Positions 6,522-14,436 of a DNA stretch of 38,958 nt are shown here, one piece after another. Below the pieces are notes generated by a model. That model saw only the letters and a list, made by a program, of their open reading frames with translations. It was not told where the DNA came from and ran no database searches. Each line of letters starts with the position of its first letter. Position 1 is the first letter of the stretch. Source of the stretch: Flavobacterium sp. Lineage in GTDB: Bacteria; Bacteroidota; Bacteroidia; Flavobacteriales; Flavobacteriaceae. The stretch spans positions 1 to 38,958 of the forward strand of contig JAGORP010000007.1 in the NCBI GenBank assembly GCA_018062725.1, read 5' to 3'. The translations under genes were made by a program, and so were the position numbers.

Positions 6522-6529
6522 CAAATATA
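6522..6529 (-). promoter_or_regulatory. -7 box TATATTTG of the 4-TM protein gene
   Basis: The minus strand reads TATATTTG, an exact TAnnTTTG match, 20 nt upstream of the ATG and 9 nt past the pgi stop codon. No TTG lies at the usual distance. Confidence 0.45.
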
Positions 6530-6538
6530 AGTAAAAGT

Positions 6539-8179
6539 TTATGAGTTTTGAATATAATTCTTCAATAAGAACGAAGTAGAAGCATCGTGATGGTTTATTG
6601 TTTTTTGTTCGATTTCCTCCAAAATGGAACTCGCCAATTGTTTTCCTAATTCGACTCCCCACTGATCATAACTGAATATATTCCAAATAATCCCTTGCAC
6701 AAAAATTTTATGTTCGTACATCGCCAGTAAAGATCCTAACGTTTCTGGAGTAAGTGCATCAATTAAAAAAGTGGTCGTAGGTTTATTTCCCTGAAACACT
6801 TTGAAAGGCAATAATTGAGTGGCTTGCACTTCCGAAATACCTTCTTTTCTGAACTCCTCTAACACTTGGTCTTTGGTTTTTCCGTTTAGCAAGGCTTCTG
6901 TTTGGGCAAAGAAATTAGACATTAGTTTGTCGTGGTGTCTTTTATTTCCGTGTAAAGACTTTTTAAAACCAATAAAATCGGTCGGAATCAACTTTGTCCC
7001 TTGATGTAAGAGTTGAAAAAATGCATGTTGGGCGTTGGTACCCGGTTCACCCCAAACAATGGATCCCGTTTGATAATTTACTGGATAACCATTTCTCGCG
7101 ACAGACTTTCCATTGCTTTCCATAATCCCTTGTTGCAAATAAGGTGCTAGTTTTTGTAAATATTGCGTATACGGAATTACGGCTTCACTTTCGGCACCAA
7201 AGAAATTTGTGTACCAGATACTTAACAATGCTAAGACAACTGGAATATTTTTTTCGAATTTTTCAGTTCTAAAATGCTCGTCCATTTTATAGGCACCAGC
7301 TAGAAATTTTTCAAAATTATCAAACCCAACCGCCAGACTAATCGTAAGTCCTACCGCGCTCCAAAGTGAAAAGCGTCCGCCTACCCAATCCCACATAGGG
7401 AAAATGTTTTCGGTAGCGATTCCGAAATCGGTTACTTTTTCAATGTTCGTCGAAACGGCTACAAAATGTTTCGCAACATCGCTTTGGTTTGCCGATTTCA
7501 AAAACCAGGAGCGAACCGTTTCGGCATTTGTCAAGGTTTCTTGAGTGGTAAAGGTTTTCGAAGCGACCACAAACAAAGTCGTTTCTGGATTTAATTTTTT
7601 CAGTATTTCTTGAACGTGATCTCCATCAACATTGGAAATAAAATGCACGCTTAAGTGGTTTTTATAATGGTATAAGGCCTCCACCGCCATGTTTGGCCCT
7701 AAATCGGAACCTCCGATGCCAATATTTACAATATCTGTAAAGGCTTTTCCTGTAAAACCTTTTTTATCTCCTGAAATTACTTCCTTGCAAAAGGTTTTTA
7801 TTTTGTTTTTTACGGCATGAATTTCTGGTACTATATTTTTTCCATCTACCCAAACAACGTCTTTTTCTTGAGCACGCAAAGCGGTATGCAAGACGGCACG
7901 ATTTTCCGTTTGGTTGATCTGTACGCCTGAAAATTGGTCGGCAATGGCTTCTTTTAACCCAACTTCTGTTGCTAATTCAAGTAATAAATCGATGGTTTTT
8001 TGATTGATTCTATTTTTAGAATAATCGACTAAAAATGATCCCCATTGGATATGAAAATATTCTGCACGGGTAGCATCCTGACGGAACATTTCATTCATTT
8101 CTGCATATTGCATGTCTTCGAAATGATCTCTCAGTTTTTGCCAAGCTTGTGTCTCCGATGGATTTATAGATGGTAACAT
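6539..8179 (-). CDS. pgi: Glucose-6-phosphate isomerase
   Basis: A 546-residue enzyme interconverting glucose 6-phosphate and fructose 6-phosphate. Family signatures: '[11 protein letters not shown]' (152-162), the phosphate-binding '[14 protein letters not shown]' (206-219), '[15 protein letters not shown]' (263-277), 'GIMESNGKS' with catalytic Glu354, '[15 protein letters not shown]' with His385 for ring opening, and '[10 protein letters not shown]' with Lys513. The length and motif order match the long bacterial and eukaryotic form. It lies 111 nt downstream of the M23 lipoprotein gene on the same strand; I see no convincing promoter box between them. Confidence 0.97.
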   Translation of the reverse strand: MLPSINPSETQAWQKLRDHFEDMQYAEMNEMFRQDATRAEYFHIQWGSFLVDYSKNRINQKTIDLLLELATEVGLKEAIADQFSGVQINQTENRAVLHTALRAQEKDVVWVDGKNIVPEIHAVKNKIKTFCKEVISGDKKGFTGKAFTDIVNIGIGGSDLGPNMAVEALYHYKNHLSVHFISNVDGDHVQEILKKLNPETTLFVVASKTFTTQETLTNAETVRSWFLKSANQSDVAKHFVAVSTNIEKVTDFGIATENIFPMWDWVGGRFSLWSAVGLTISLAVGFDNFEKFLAGAYKMDEHFRTEKFEKNIPVVLALLSIWYTNFFGAESEAVIPYTQYLQKLAPYLQQGIMESNGKSVARNGYPVNYQTGSIVWGEPGTNAQHAFFQLLHQGTKLIPTDFIGFKKSLHGNKRHHDKLMSNFFAQTEALLNGKTKDQVLEEFRKEGISEVQATQLLPFKVFQGNKPTTTFLIDALTPETLGSLLAMYEHKIFVQGIIWNIFSYDQWGVELGKQLASSILEEIEQKTINHHDASTSFLLKNYIQNS

Positions 8180-8290
8180 AATATATTTTCAAATAATAGG
8201 AACAGCGAATTTACAATTTTGATTTCGAAAAAAAGCAACAAAATCAAGTTCTTACTAAGAGTTATAAACGAAAACGATGTAGTTTAGAAA

Positions 8291-9508
8291 TTAATGTATT
8301 CCTGCGATACTATCCAATTCTCTTTTTAGTGGTTTTATGGATTCTAGGAACTTGGGCTTATTTTTAGCATCCATTGGTGTTGAATTTGGCAATTTAAGAC
8401 GTAAAGCATCTACTTGCTTTCCATTTTTCCAAAAGCGATAACAAACATGCGGGCCAGTTGCCAAACCGGTACTTCCCACTTTTCCAATAATTTGTCCTTG
8501 CATTACTCGTTGTCCGCGACGCACTAAAATTCTTGACATGTGTAAATATTGTGTAGAATAGGTCTTATCGTGTTTGATTTTAACGTGGTTCCCATTTCCG
8601 GCGGTATAGCCCGCTAATTCTACAACTCCATTGGCAGTAGACATGATTGGAGTACCGTGTGGAGCAGCATAATCTGTCCCATTATGCGCTTTGAAGAACT
8701 TTTGAACAGGATGAAATCTTCTTTTGGAAAAACGCGACGTAATATTAATTGATTTCAAAGGTGCTTTCAAAAAGAAATTTTTCAAGGCTTTTCCTTCTTC
8801 GTCATAATATTCAATTTTCCCTCCTTTATGGTGCTGAAAAGGGAAGGCATATATTTTTTTTCCTTTGTATTCAAAGAAAGCACATTCTAAAGAATCTACA
8901 CCGTCATAAATCGTATCATTAATATACCTTTCGGTAAAAGTTACGGCAAATTTGTCTCCTTTTTTCGATTTAAAAAAATCAATAGACCATTTGTACACAT
9001 TGGTTAATTTGGAAGATAAAGATGCGGCAACTCCTTCATTTTTTAGGGTTTCTGATAAGGACCCGTTTAGTTCACCTGCCACGGTTCTTCTTTTGATTGT
9101 TATTGGAAGAATTTTTTTGGTCGCTTTGGCTATAGAATCATTAAAATCTACGATATAATAACTTCGCTGGTCGGGTTGGTACACAAAGTATTGTAACTTT
9201 TTGGTTTTGTCTTTAGAAAGCAACATTAGATAAGGTTTGTGCAGCCTCATCATTTTTACATTAAAAGTATCTTTAATTTGAGCAACAACATCAAAAACCT
9301 GTTTTCCGTTAAGATTTTGATTTTGAATCAAACTGCCAAACGTATCGTTTTTACGAATCGAATCTTGAATTACGGTAAAGTCATTTAATTTAAAACCGAA
9401 ACCATACCGAATGATCTCCTCTTTTTTAACGGGTTGATCTACAGCATCGGACTCCTTTTTACAAGAAAAAAGAGTAAGTAGTAATAATAAGGATATGTAT
9501 TTTTTCAA
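8291..9508 (-). CDS. M23 family metallopeptidase lipoprotein
   Basis: A 405-residue lipoprotein (lipobox LFSC, Cys16) with a long N-terminal region and a C-terminal LytM/M23 domain (about 255-370). M23 enzymes cut peptide cross-bridges of peptidoglycan. Zinc-site residues visible are His275 and Asp279 in 'AHNGTDYAAP' and His323 in 'YLHMS'. The final motif, normally H-x-H, reads 'TGPHVCYRFW': His354 is kept but the second metal-binding histidine is Cys356. I recall this variant in other Bacteroidota M23 proteins. The N-terminal half contains an OapA/LysM-like 'IRKNDTFGSLI' stretch. It lies between the tryptophan dioxygenase gene and pgi on the same strand. Confidence 0.9.
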   Translation of the reverse strand: MKKYISLLLLLTLFSCKKESDAVDQPVKKEEIIRYGFGFKLNDFTVIQDSIRKNDTFGSLIQNQNLNGKQVFDVVAQIKDTFNVKMMRLHKPYLMLLSKDKTKKLQYFVYQPDQRSYYIVDFNDSIAKATKKILPITIKRRTVAGELNGSLSETLKNEGVAASLSSKLTNVYKWSIDFFKSKKGDKFAVTFTERYINDTIYDGVDSLECAFFEYKGKKIYAFPFQHHKGGKIEYYDEEGKALKNFFLKAPLKSINITSRFSKRRFHPVQKFFKAHNGTDYAAPHGTPIMSTANGVVELAGYTAGNGNHVKIKHDKTYSTQYLHMSRILVRRGQRVMQGQIIGKVGSTGLATGPHVCYRFWKNGKQVDALRLKLPNSTPMDAKNKPKFLESIKPLKRELDSIAGIH

Positions 9509-9529
9509 TCGAAGCTTATTTTCAAAAAG

Positions 9530-9550
9530 GCTTTTGACTATTCAAAAAGC
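9530..9550 (-). terminator. Weak terminator candidate after tryptophan dioxygenase
   Basis: On the minus strand a hairpin with arms GCTTTTTGA and TCAAAAGC (one bulged base, loop ATAG) is followed by CTTTTTG. It lies in the 73-nt gap between the dioxygenase stop and the M23 start. The stem is AT-rich, so strength is doubtful. Confidence 0.35.
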
Positions 9551-9581
9551 AATAATTTAGATAAGCTAATATAGAAAAAAA

Positions 9582-10505
9582 TTATAAGTTTTCGCCCCAA
9601 GTGGCTAATTCTTGCTCTGACCAAAGTTCAGGAAAGAAAATACGACGTTGGTAACGTGGGTGCATGTATTTCTTCCAATCGCTACCACCAGTGGCTTCAC
9701 CGTCCCCTTTTCCGTTATCGATGTATTTTTTAGCGGCATTATAATGTCCCATTACCCAGGTAATGTTTACCGTATAATCATAATGTCTCATGGCTTTAAT
9801 CAATTCCGGATTTTTTTGGTCGGCTTCTGGAAGTTCTTTAAATTTTTGCCAAAGATTAATCGTGTTATATTCTTCCATTGTACGAAGAAATAAGTCTTTA
9901 TATTTTTCTTCAAACTGCTGTAAAAAATATGATTTTTCTCCAGTATGATAATCTTTACCAGCGGCTTGCCAATATAAATGTTCTAGTGCGTGTGTGTACG
10001 GTGTATTTCTGTCGATTGTTGCTCTAAAACGGTAATCGATTAAATTAATCAAATCAGTGGAACAAAACTCAATTAAACGATATTGGGCGCTTTGAAAACC
10101 ACTCGCTGGAGTTAAAGTATGGCGGAATTTCATGTATTGTTCTACTTCCATTCCGTCACCCATGATATCAAAAGAGGTGGTTAACATGTCGAAATATCGA
10201 CTCACACGCATTAATCTTTCGGTAAAAAATGGCGTTGTTAATTTTTCGGCATACGAAATTTGCTTTATTTCCCATAAAATCATTTTGAATAATAATTCAT
10301 TGATTTGATGGTACATAATAAACACATTTTCATCAGGCAAAACAGTTCGTTGCACTTGCAGGTTTAAAAGAGCATCGGTTTGGATATAATCCCAATAAGT
10401 GATTGGTTTGGCATGTAGTAAACCTTCTAAATGCGCTTCTGTTTTTTGGTTTATTGCTTTGTATTTATTGTCGATTTCGTTAACAATATCTGAAAAATTA
10501 CTCAT
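9582..10505 (-). CDS. kynA: Tryptophan 2,3-dioxygenase
   Basis: A 307-residue haem dioxygenase that opens the indole ring of L-tryptophan to N-formylkynurenine, the entry to the kynurenine pathway. Visible: the distal-pocket 'MYHQINELLFKMILWEI' with His66; 'FRHTLTPASGFQS' with Arg128 for substrate carboxylate binding; 'ALEHLYWQAAGKDYHTGEKS'; 'WVMGHYNAAKKYI' with His254 as probable proximal haem ligand; and the substrate loop 'GEATGGSDWKKYMHP'. The length is typical. It is 8 nt downstream of the DUF3108 gene, so the two form an operon. No kynurenine formamidase or kynureninase is in the window. Confidence 0.95.
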   Translation of the reverse strand: MSNFSDIVNEIDNKYKAINQKTEAHLEGLLHAKPITYWDYIQTDALLNLQVQRTVLPDENVFIMYHQINELLFKMILWEIKQISYAEKLTTPFFTERLMRVSRYFDMLTTSFDIMGDGMEVEQYMKFRHTLTPASGFQSAQYRLIEFCSTDLINLIDYRFRATIDRNTPYTHALEHLYWQAAGKDYHTGEKSYFLQQFEEKYKDLFLRTMEEYNTINLWQKFKELPEADQKNPELIKAMRHYDYTVNITWVMGHYNAAKKYIDNGKGDGEATGGSDWKKYMHPRYQRRIFFPELWSEQELATWGENL

Positions 10506-10513
10506 TTCTTTTC

Positions 10514-11296
10514 TTATTTTTTAACCATGAATGGAGATTTTAGTCCTTTAAACGATTCTAAATCAGCCTTTAAAGATCCTACTGCTAAACTTGCTTTGAT
10601 ACGCAACGGAATTTTGTTTTGATCGTCTGAAACCCAAACTGTCAAGCTTTCTTGTTCTTTAAAAACCCTTCCGGATTGCACCAAAGGTCTAAAAATCATT
10701 GCGTTCGCTTTTCCGAACTTTGTACTAAGGGTTTCGCGTCCCACAAATTTAAGTTTAAATTTATAAATTTCGTCGTCAAAAAACATATCAATCAGGATCG
10801 ATTCCCCAGGTTTTAACTTATCAATATTAGGATGATTGCGTAAGTAATAAAATGAAGAGACAATATCTTGAACATTTTCAGTGACCGAAAGTGTTTTTTC
10901 TGTTTTGTGTTTATAATCTTTTACGAGAACCGTATTTTTTTCCTGATTAAAAAAACCTTCTTGATTTTTCGTATACCCACCTTCATCAATTTTTCGCAAG
11001 TATTGAAACGGTTTGGTCGTTTCCTGATCAAAAACACTTTGATAGTGATCGTCTACTTTAAAGAAAAATCGGGACATACCAGAAGTGTAGCCATGCCCAA
11101 CGGCGTAGAAACATTTTCGGTTATTTCGGGTGGCCTCTTTGAGTTCGAGTGTGGCATAACCGGCATTAACCATACCATAGTGGATTCGGAATTTAAGCCA
11201 TTCGCCTACTCCGTAAGCTTCTGGTTTTTGAGTGAAAGAAGCCAATGCAAATGTTAGGGCGAATACAACAGACGCTAAAAGTGCTCTTTTTTTCAT
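10514..11296 (-). CDS. DUF3108 family exported protein
   Basis: A 260-residue protein with an N-terminal signal peptide ending near 'LASFTQ', hence periplasmic or surface-exposed. The body matches the DUF3108 pattern: 'GVGEWLKFRIHYGMVNAGYATLEL', the middle 'MSRFFFKVDDHYQSVFD', and the terminal 'VWVSDDQNKIPLRIKASLAVGSLKADLESF' (quoted in part). The family has a lipocalin-like beta fold, and no biochemical role is established. It is first in a two-gene operon with tryptophan 2,3-dioxygenase, preceded by a perfect -7 box (11350-11343). The pairing with Trp catabolism may be incidental. Confidence 0.85.
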   Translation of the reverse strand: MKKRALLASVVFALTFALASFTQKPEAYGVGEWLKFRIHYGMVNAGYATLELKEATRNNRKCFYAVGHGYTSGMSRFFFKVDDHYQSVFDQETTKPFQYLRKIDEGGYTKNQEGFFNQEKNTVLVKDYKHKTEKTLSVTENVQDIVSSFYYLRNHPNIDKLKPGESILIDMFFDDEIYKFKLKFVGRETLSTKFGKANAMIFRPLVQSGRVFKEQESLTVWVSDDQNKIPLRIKASLAVGSLKADLESFKGLKSPFMVKK

Positions 11297-11342
11297 TTTT
11301 GTTGATTTTATTGTTTTCTAATATAGAATGCAATATTCATTC

Positions 11343-11350
11343 CAAAAGTA
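11343..11350 (-). promoter_or_regulatory. -7 box TACTTTTG of the DUF3108-kynA operon
   Basis: The minus strand reads TACTTTTG, an exact TAnnTTTG match, 46 nt upstream of the DUF3108 ATG and just past the terminator of the candidate small RNA. Confidence 0.55.
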
Positions 11351-11363
11351 CTAAAAAACAAAA

Positions 11364-11389
11364 AAACCCAGCTATTGCTAACTGAGTTT
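11364..11389 (-). terminator. Intrinsic terminator of the candidate small RNA
   Basis: On the minus strand AAACUCAGUUA pairs with UAGCUGGGUUU around a GCAA tetraloop (a GNRA loop), then a U-run follows. Two pairs are U-G wobbles that would be C-A mismatches on the plus strand, so the hairpin is specific to minus-strand transcription. Confidence 0.75.
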
Positions 11390-11467
11390 TTATGCTATTA
11401 ACCAACCAAAAAACTATAAATTATGAAAATTTATTCAAAACGGAGGGAACCACCCCTCTGAATTGCT
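11364..11467 (-). ncRNA. Candidate small noncoding RNA, about 105 nt
   Basis: A free-standing transcription unit on the minus strand: promoter box TATCTTTG at 11478-11471, predicted start near 11467, and a terminator with GCAA loop at 11389-11364. Near the 5' end GAGGG (11458-11454) pairs with CCCTC (11447-11443) around GUGGUU, then comes an AU-rich linker. The minus strand has no ATG within it, so it is not a small protein gene beginning with ATG. It could be an independent sRNA, or a terminated leader of the DUF3108-kynA operon, which starts 68 nt further on. I do not recognise it as a known family. Confidence 0.5.
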
Positions 11468-11470
11468 CTG

Positions 11471-11478
11471 CAAAGATA
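11471..11478 (-). promoter_or_regulatory. -7 box TATCTTTG of the candidate small RNA
   Basis: The minus strand reads TATCTTTG, an exact TAnnTTTG match, inside a 415-bp stretch with no protein gene. No TTG at 17 nt was found. Confidence 0.5.
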
Positions 11479-11528
11479 TAATGGTTTTTGAATTATATCT
11501 AATGAAATGTCAATTTTAACATTTTTTT

Positions 11529-11575
11529 ATCAATATGAGGATTGCGAATACCCACCATATTGATTTATTCGCAAT
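11529..11575. repeat. Interleaved inverted repeats with pseudoknot topology
   Basis: ATCAATATG (11529-11537) is complementary to CATATTGAT (11556-11564), and ATTGCGAATA (11541-11550) is complementary to TATTCGCAAT (11566-11575). The arms are ordered A, B, A', B', so the hairpins exclude each other or form a pseudoknot. The element sits between the hppD terminator and the small-RNA promoter. In the rest of the 11297-11711 gap (11576-11660) I see only AT-rich sequence. Confidence 0.6.
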
Positions 11576-11660
11576 AAAATTTTATTATTTTTATGATTAA
11601 TTAAATTATTTTTCGATTTTAAAAAGAATAAACACTATAAATCAAGGAGTTAAAAAAAGA

Positions 11661-11693
11661 AAAAAGCCAGAATCAGGATAATTCTGGCTTTTT
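11661..11693. terminator. hppD terminator
   Basis: Arms AAAAAGCCAGAAT (11661-11673) and ATTCTGGCTTTTT (11681-11693) pair perfectly over 13 bp around a 7-nt loop, with T-runs on both strands. It lies 18 nt past the hppD stop. Confidence 0.9.
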
Positions 11694-11711
11694 ATTCTAT
11701 TTTACTGTTGA

Positions 11712-12875
11712 TTAAAGAGTTCCTCTTAAGGCTTGTTCTCTTTCAATAGATTCGAAAAGTGCTTTAAAATTTCCAGCTCCGAAACCTCTTGCTCCCATTC
11801 TTTGAATAATTTCGAAGAAAAGTGTTGGACGGTCTTCAATTGGTTTGGTGAAAATTTGTAGTAGATATCCTTCTTCATCAGCATCAATCATGATTCCTAA
11901 TTTCTGAAGTTCGGTAATATCTTCTTTAAATTTCGACATATGATCTTTTAATCTTTCTGGAATGGCATCATAATATGCTTGTGGCGGTGTACTTAAAAAC
12001 TCGATTCCGCGTGCGCGCATATCTGCAACAGTTTTGATAATATCATCGGTAGCCACTGCAATGTGTTGTACGCCTTCTCCTTCGTAGAAATCTAAATATT
12101 CTTCAATTTGAGAACGTTTTTTTCCATTTGCTGGTTCATTGATAGGGAATTTTATTCTACCATTTCCGTTACTCATTACTTTAGACATCAAGGCTGAATA
12201 TTCTGTAGTAATTTGTTTGTCGTCAAAAGAAAGGAAATTCACAAATCCCATCACGTCTTCAAACCATTTTACTGCTTCATTCATTCTGTTCCATCCCGTA
12301 TTACCCACCATATGGTCAATGAATTTTAATCCGACAGGTTCCGGATTGTAGTCTGATTTCCATTCGCTATATCCTGGCAAAAAGATTCCGTTGTAATTTT
12401 TTCGTTCTACAAAAACGAAAACAGTTTCTCCGTAAGCACCATAAATACCGGCACGAACTACTTCTCCATTTTCATCTTTTTCTACAACCGGTTCAAAATA
12501 GGATTTTGCGCCACGTTTTGTTGTTTCTTCGAATGATTTACGAGCGTCTTCAACCCAAAGAGCAATTACTTTGACCCCATCACCATGTTTTTTTACATGT
12601 TCCCCAATTGGAGAATCGCTGTTCAAAGCAGTTGTTAAAACCAAACGAATTTTGTCTTGTTTTAACACATAAGAAGCTTTGTCTTTTACACCTGTTTCTA
12701 ATCCGGCGTAGGCTAACGACTGAAATCCAAAAGCCGTTTTGTAAAAATGTGCTGCTTGTTTGGCATTTCCTACATAAAACTCTACGTAATCTGTTCCTAA
12801 TAAAGGCAAGAAATCTTGTGCGCCTTCAAATATTTTTTCTAAGCCGTACTCGACTGATTTTAATTCTTGTGACAT
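11712..12875 (-). CDS. hppD: 4-hydroxyphenylpyruvate dioxygenase
   Basis: A 387-residue non-haem iron enzyme that converts 4-hydroxyphenylpyruvate to homogentisate in tyrosine breakdown. It has two vicinal-oxygen-chelate modules; the N-terminal one begins 'GTDYVEFYVGNAKQAAHFY'. The iron ligands lie in the C-terminal module: His188 in 'KFIDHMVGN', His271 in 'VQHIAVATDDI' and Glu355 in 'LFFEIIQRMG'. The conserved C-terminal gate helix 'GFGAGNFKALFESIE' is present. Upstream, a nested inverted repeat around 12892-12920 looks like an operator. The hmgA gene lies 170 nt upstream on the same strand, and hppD has its own strong terminator. Confidence 0.97.
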   Translation of the reverse strand: MSQELKSVEYGLEKIFEGAQDFLPLLGTDYVEFYVGNAKQAAHFYKTAFGFQSLAYAGLETGVKDKASYVLKQDKIRLVLTTALNSDSPIGEHVKKHGDGVKVIALWVEDARKSFEETTKRGAKSYFEPVVEKDENGEVVRAGIYGAYGETVFVFVERKNYNGIFLPGYSEWKSDYNPEPVGLKFIDHMVGNTGWNRMNEAVKWFEDVMGFVNFLSFDDKQITTEYSALMSKVMSNGNGRIKFPINEPANGKKRSQIEEYLDFYEGEGVQHIAVATDDIIKTVADMRARGIEFLSTPPQAYYDAIPERLKDHMSKFKEDITELQKLGIMIDADEEGYLLQIFTKPIEDRPTLFFEIIQRMGARGFGAGNFKALFESIEREQALRGTL

Positions 12876-12891
12876 AATTTTTATTTGTTGA

Positions 12892-12920
12892 TTCGGTTAT
12901 TAGTTAACTAAACAACCGAA
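12892..12920. promoter_or_regulatory. Operator-like nested inverted repeat upstream of hppD
   Basis: TTCGGTT (12892-12898) and AACCGAA (12914-12920) flank a perfect palindrome TAGTTAACTA (12901-12910); both share nearly the same centre. It lies 17-45 nt before the hppD start codon. No clean TAnnTTTG box is visible in this gap. Confidence 0.4.
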
Positions 12921-13045
12921 ATAGTTGTTGTTAAATTTATACTTTTCGCTCTGATAATTGTGTAAATCGATTTATTACAATAAAAGATTCTTGAAATGAC
13001 GTAATAAAAAGACAGCAACAAATTACAGAAAAAAAGTGCCTTATC

Positions 13046-14203
13046 TTATTCTAACCAAGATTGGTAATAGGTATCGTCTGCAATGCCCATAGCCTCTTCC
13101 GTTACCATTAAAGGCTTGAAGGTATCTACCATTACGGCTAACTCTAACGTTTCTTTTTTACCAATACTTCTTTCGGCGGCTCCTGGATGTGGTCCGTGAG
13201 GAATTCCAGCAGGATGTAAAGAAATATTTCCAGGTTTTACATCATTTCGACTCATAAAATCTCCATCGACATAATACAACACCTCATCAGCATCTATATT
13301 ACTGTGATTATAAGGTGCGGGAATAGACAAGGGATGATAGTCGTATAATCTTGGCACAAAGGAACAAATGACAAAAGCATCGGTTTCAAAGGTTTGATGA
13401 ATTGGTGGTGGAAGGTGTATTCTACCTGTTATCGGTTCAAAATCGTGAATTGAAAAAGCATACGGATAATTATACCCGTCATATCCTATGACATCAAAAG
13501 GGTGAGAAGCATATACCATTTCAAAGATTTCATCTTTCTTTTTGATTTTGATAATGAATTCCCCTTTTTCGTTATACGTTTCTAATTCTTCTGGACGACG
13601 AATGTCTCGTTCACAAAACGGCGAATGTTCTAATAATTGTCCGAACCAGTTTCTGTATTGTTTTGGTGTATATACTGGGCGATGAGATTCTACAATAAAC
13701 AATCGGTTGTCTTCTGTATCGAAGTCAATTTTGTAAATCATTCCGCGAGGTACTACTAAATAATCCCCATAGCTGAAATCTAAATTTCCCAACATGGTTC
13801 TTAGTTTTCCTGTTCCTTTGTGGATGAAAATTACTTCGTCTGAATCGGTGTTTTTATAAAAATAATCGGTTGTAGATTTCCTCGGAGCAGCCAATACGAT
13901 ATGACAATCTGAATTGGTTAATACAATTTTTCGGCTTTCTAAAAAATCATCTTGAGGTGCTACTTCAAAACCTCTTAATTTATAGGATTGAATATTGTTT
14001 GCGATTGCGATTTTTGGCGCAACACTATATTTTCTTCTGATTTCTTTGACTTGAGTTGGACGTTGTTCGTGATACATATTGGTTGACATTCCATCAAAAC
14101 CTACCGTTCCAAACAATTGTTCGTAATACAAATCCCCGTTGGGTTTACGGAATTGTGTATGACGTTTGCGAGGGATTTCTCCTAATTTATGATATATTGG
14201 CAT
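13046..14203 (-). CDS. hmgA: Homogentisate 1,2-dioxygenase (short form)
   Basis: A 385-residue cupin-type iron dioxygenase that opens the homogentisate ring to maleylacetoacetate. The start 'MPIYHKLGEIPRKRHTQFRKP' region and 'YEQLFGTVGFDGMS' are typical. The C-terminal metal site shows 'PYNHSNIDADEVLYY' (His300, Glu307) and 'LHPAGIPHGPHPG' (His330, His336). It is shorter than the roughly 430-445 residues of the human and Pseudomonas enzymes, and the first His to the acidic ligand spacing differs by one residue unless Asp306 is used. It lies upstream of hppD in the same orientation, forming a tyrosine-degradation pair. Fumarylacetoacetase is not in the window. Confidence 0.93.
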   Translation of the reverse strand: MPIYHKLGEIPRKRHTQFRKPNGDLYYEQLFGTVGFDGMSTNMYHEQRPTQVKEIRRKYSVAPKIAIANNIQSYKLRGFEVAPQDDFLESRKIVLTNSDCHIVLAAPRKSTTDYFYKNTDSDEVIFIHKGTGKLRTMLGNLDFSYGDYLVVPRGMIYKIDFDTEDNRLFIVESHRPVYTPKQYRNWFGQLLEHSPFCERDIRRPEELETYNEKGEFIIKIKKKDEIFEMVYASHPFDVIGYDGYNYPYAFSIHDFEPITGRIHLPPPIHQTFETDAFVICSFVPRLYDYHPLSIPAPYNHSNIDADEVLYYVDGDFMSRNDVKPGNISLHPAGIPHGPHPGAAERSIGKKETLELAVMVDTFKPLMVTEEAMGIADDTYYQSWLE

Positions 14204-14411
14204 TTTTTTATTTTTAAATTAGACAATAAGAAATATGTCAATAGTCCAATATTTTACATTTAATATAGCAACTAAATGTTATTCTGGCTAACTATTAGAT
14301 TGACACAACAAAACAACTCATTCAGGATTTCTCTTGATGAGGAATTTAAGATGTGACAATAGACCAGTCCAATACAATTTCATAAATACAAATGTCGTAA
14401 AAAAATAAAAA

Positions 14412-14431
14412 AAGCCACTAAAAAGTGGCTT
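14412..14431 (-). terminator. Terminator of the APC permease gene
   Basis: AAGCCACT (14412-14419) pairs with AGTGGCTT (14424-14431); on the minus strand a run of T's follows. It lies just past the permease stop codon at 14437. Confidence 0.8.
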
Positions 14432-14436
14432 AAAAT

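Noticed and set aside
11423..11461. A 12-codon plus-strand ORF (MKIYSKRREPPL) opposite the candidate small RNA
   Set aside because: Too short, no promoter box on that strand, and its sequence is explained by the hairpin of the minus-strand RNA.
14222..14365. Recurring (G)ACAATA/TCAATAGTCC words in the hmgA-permease gap
   Set aside because: Words are short, spacing is irregular and the region is AT-rich; chance occurrence is likely.
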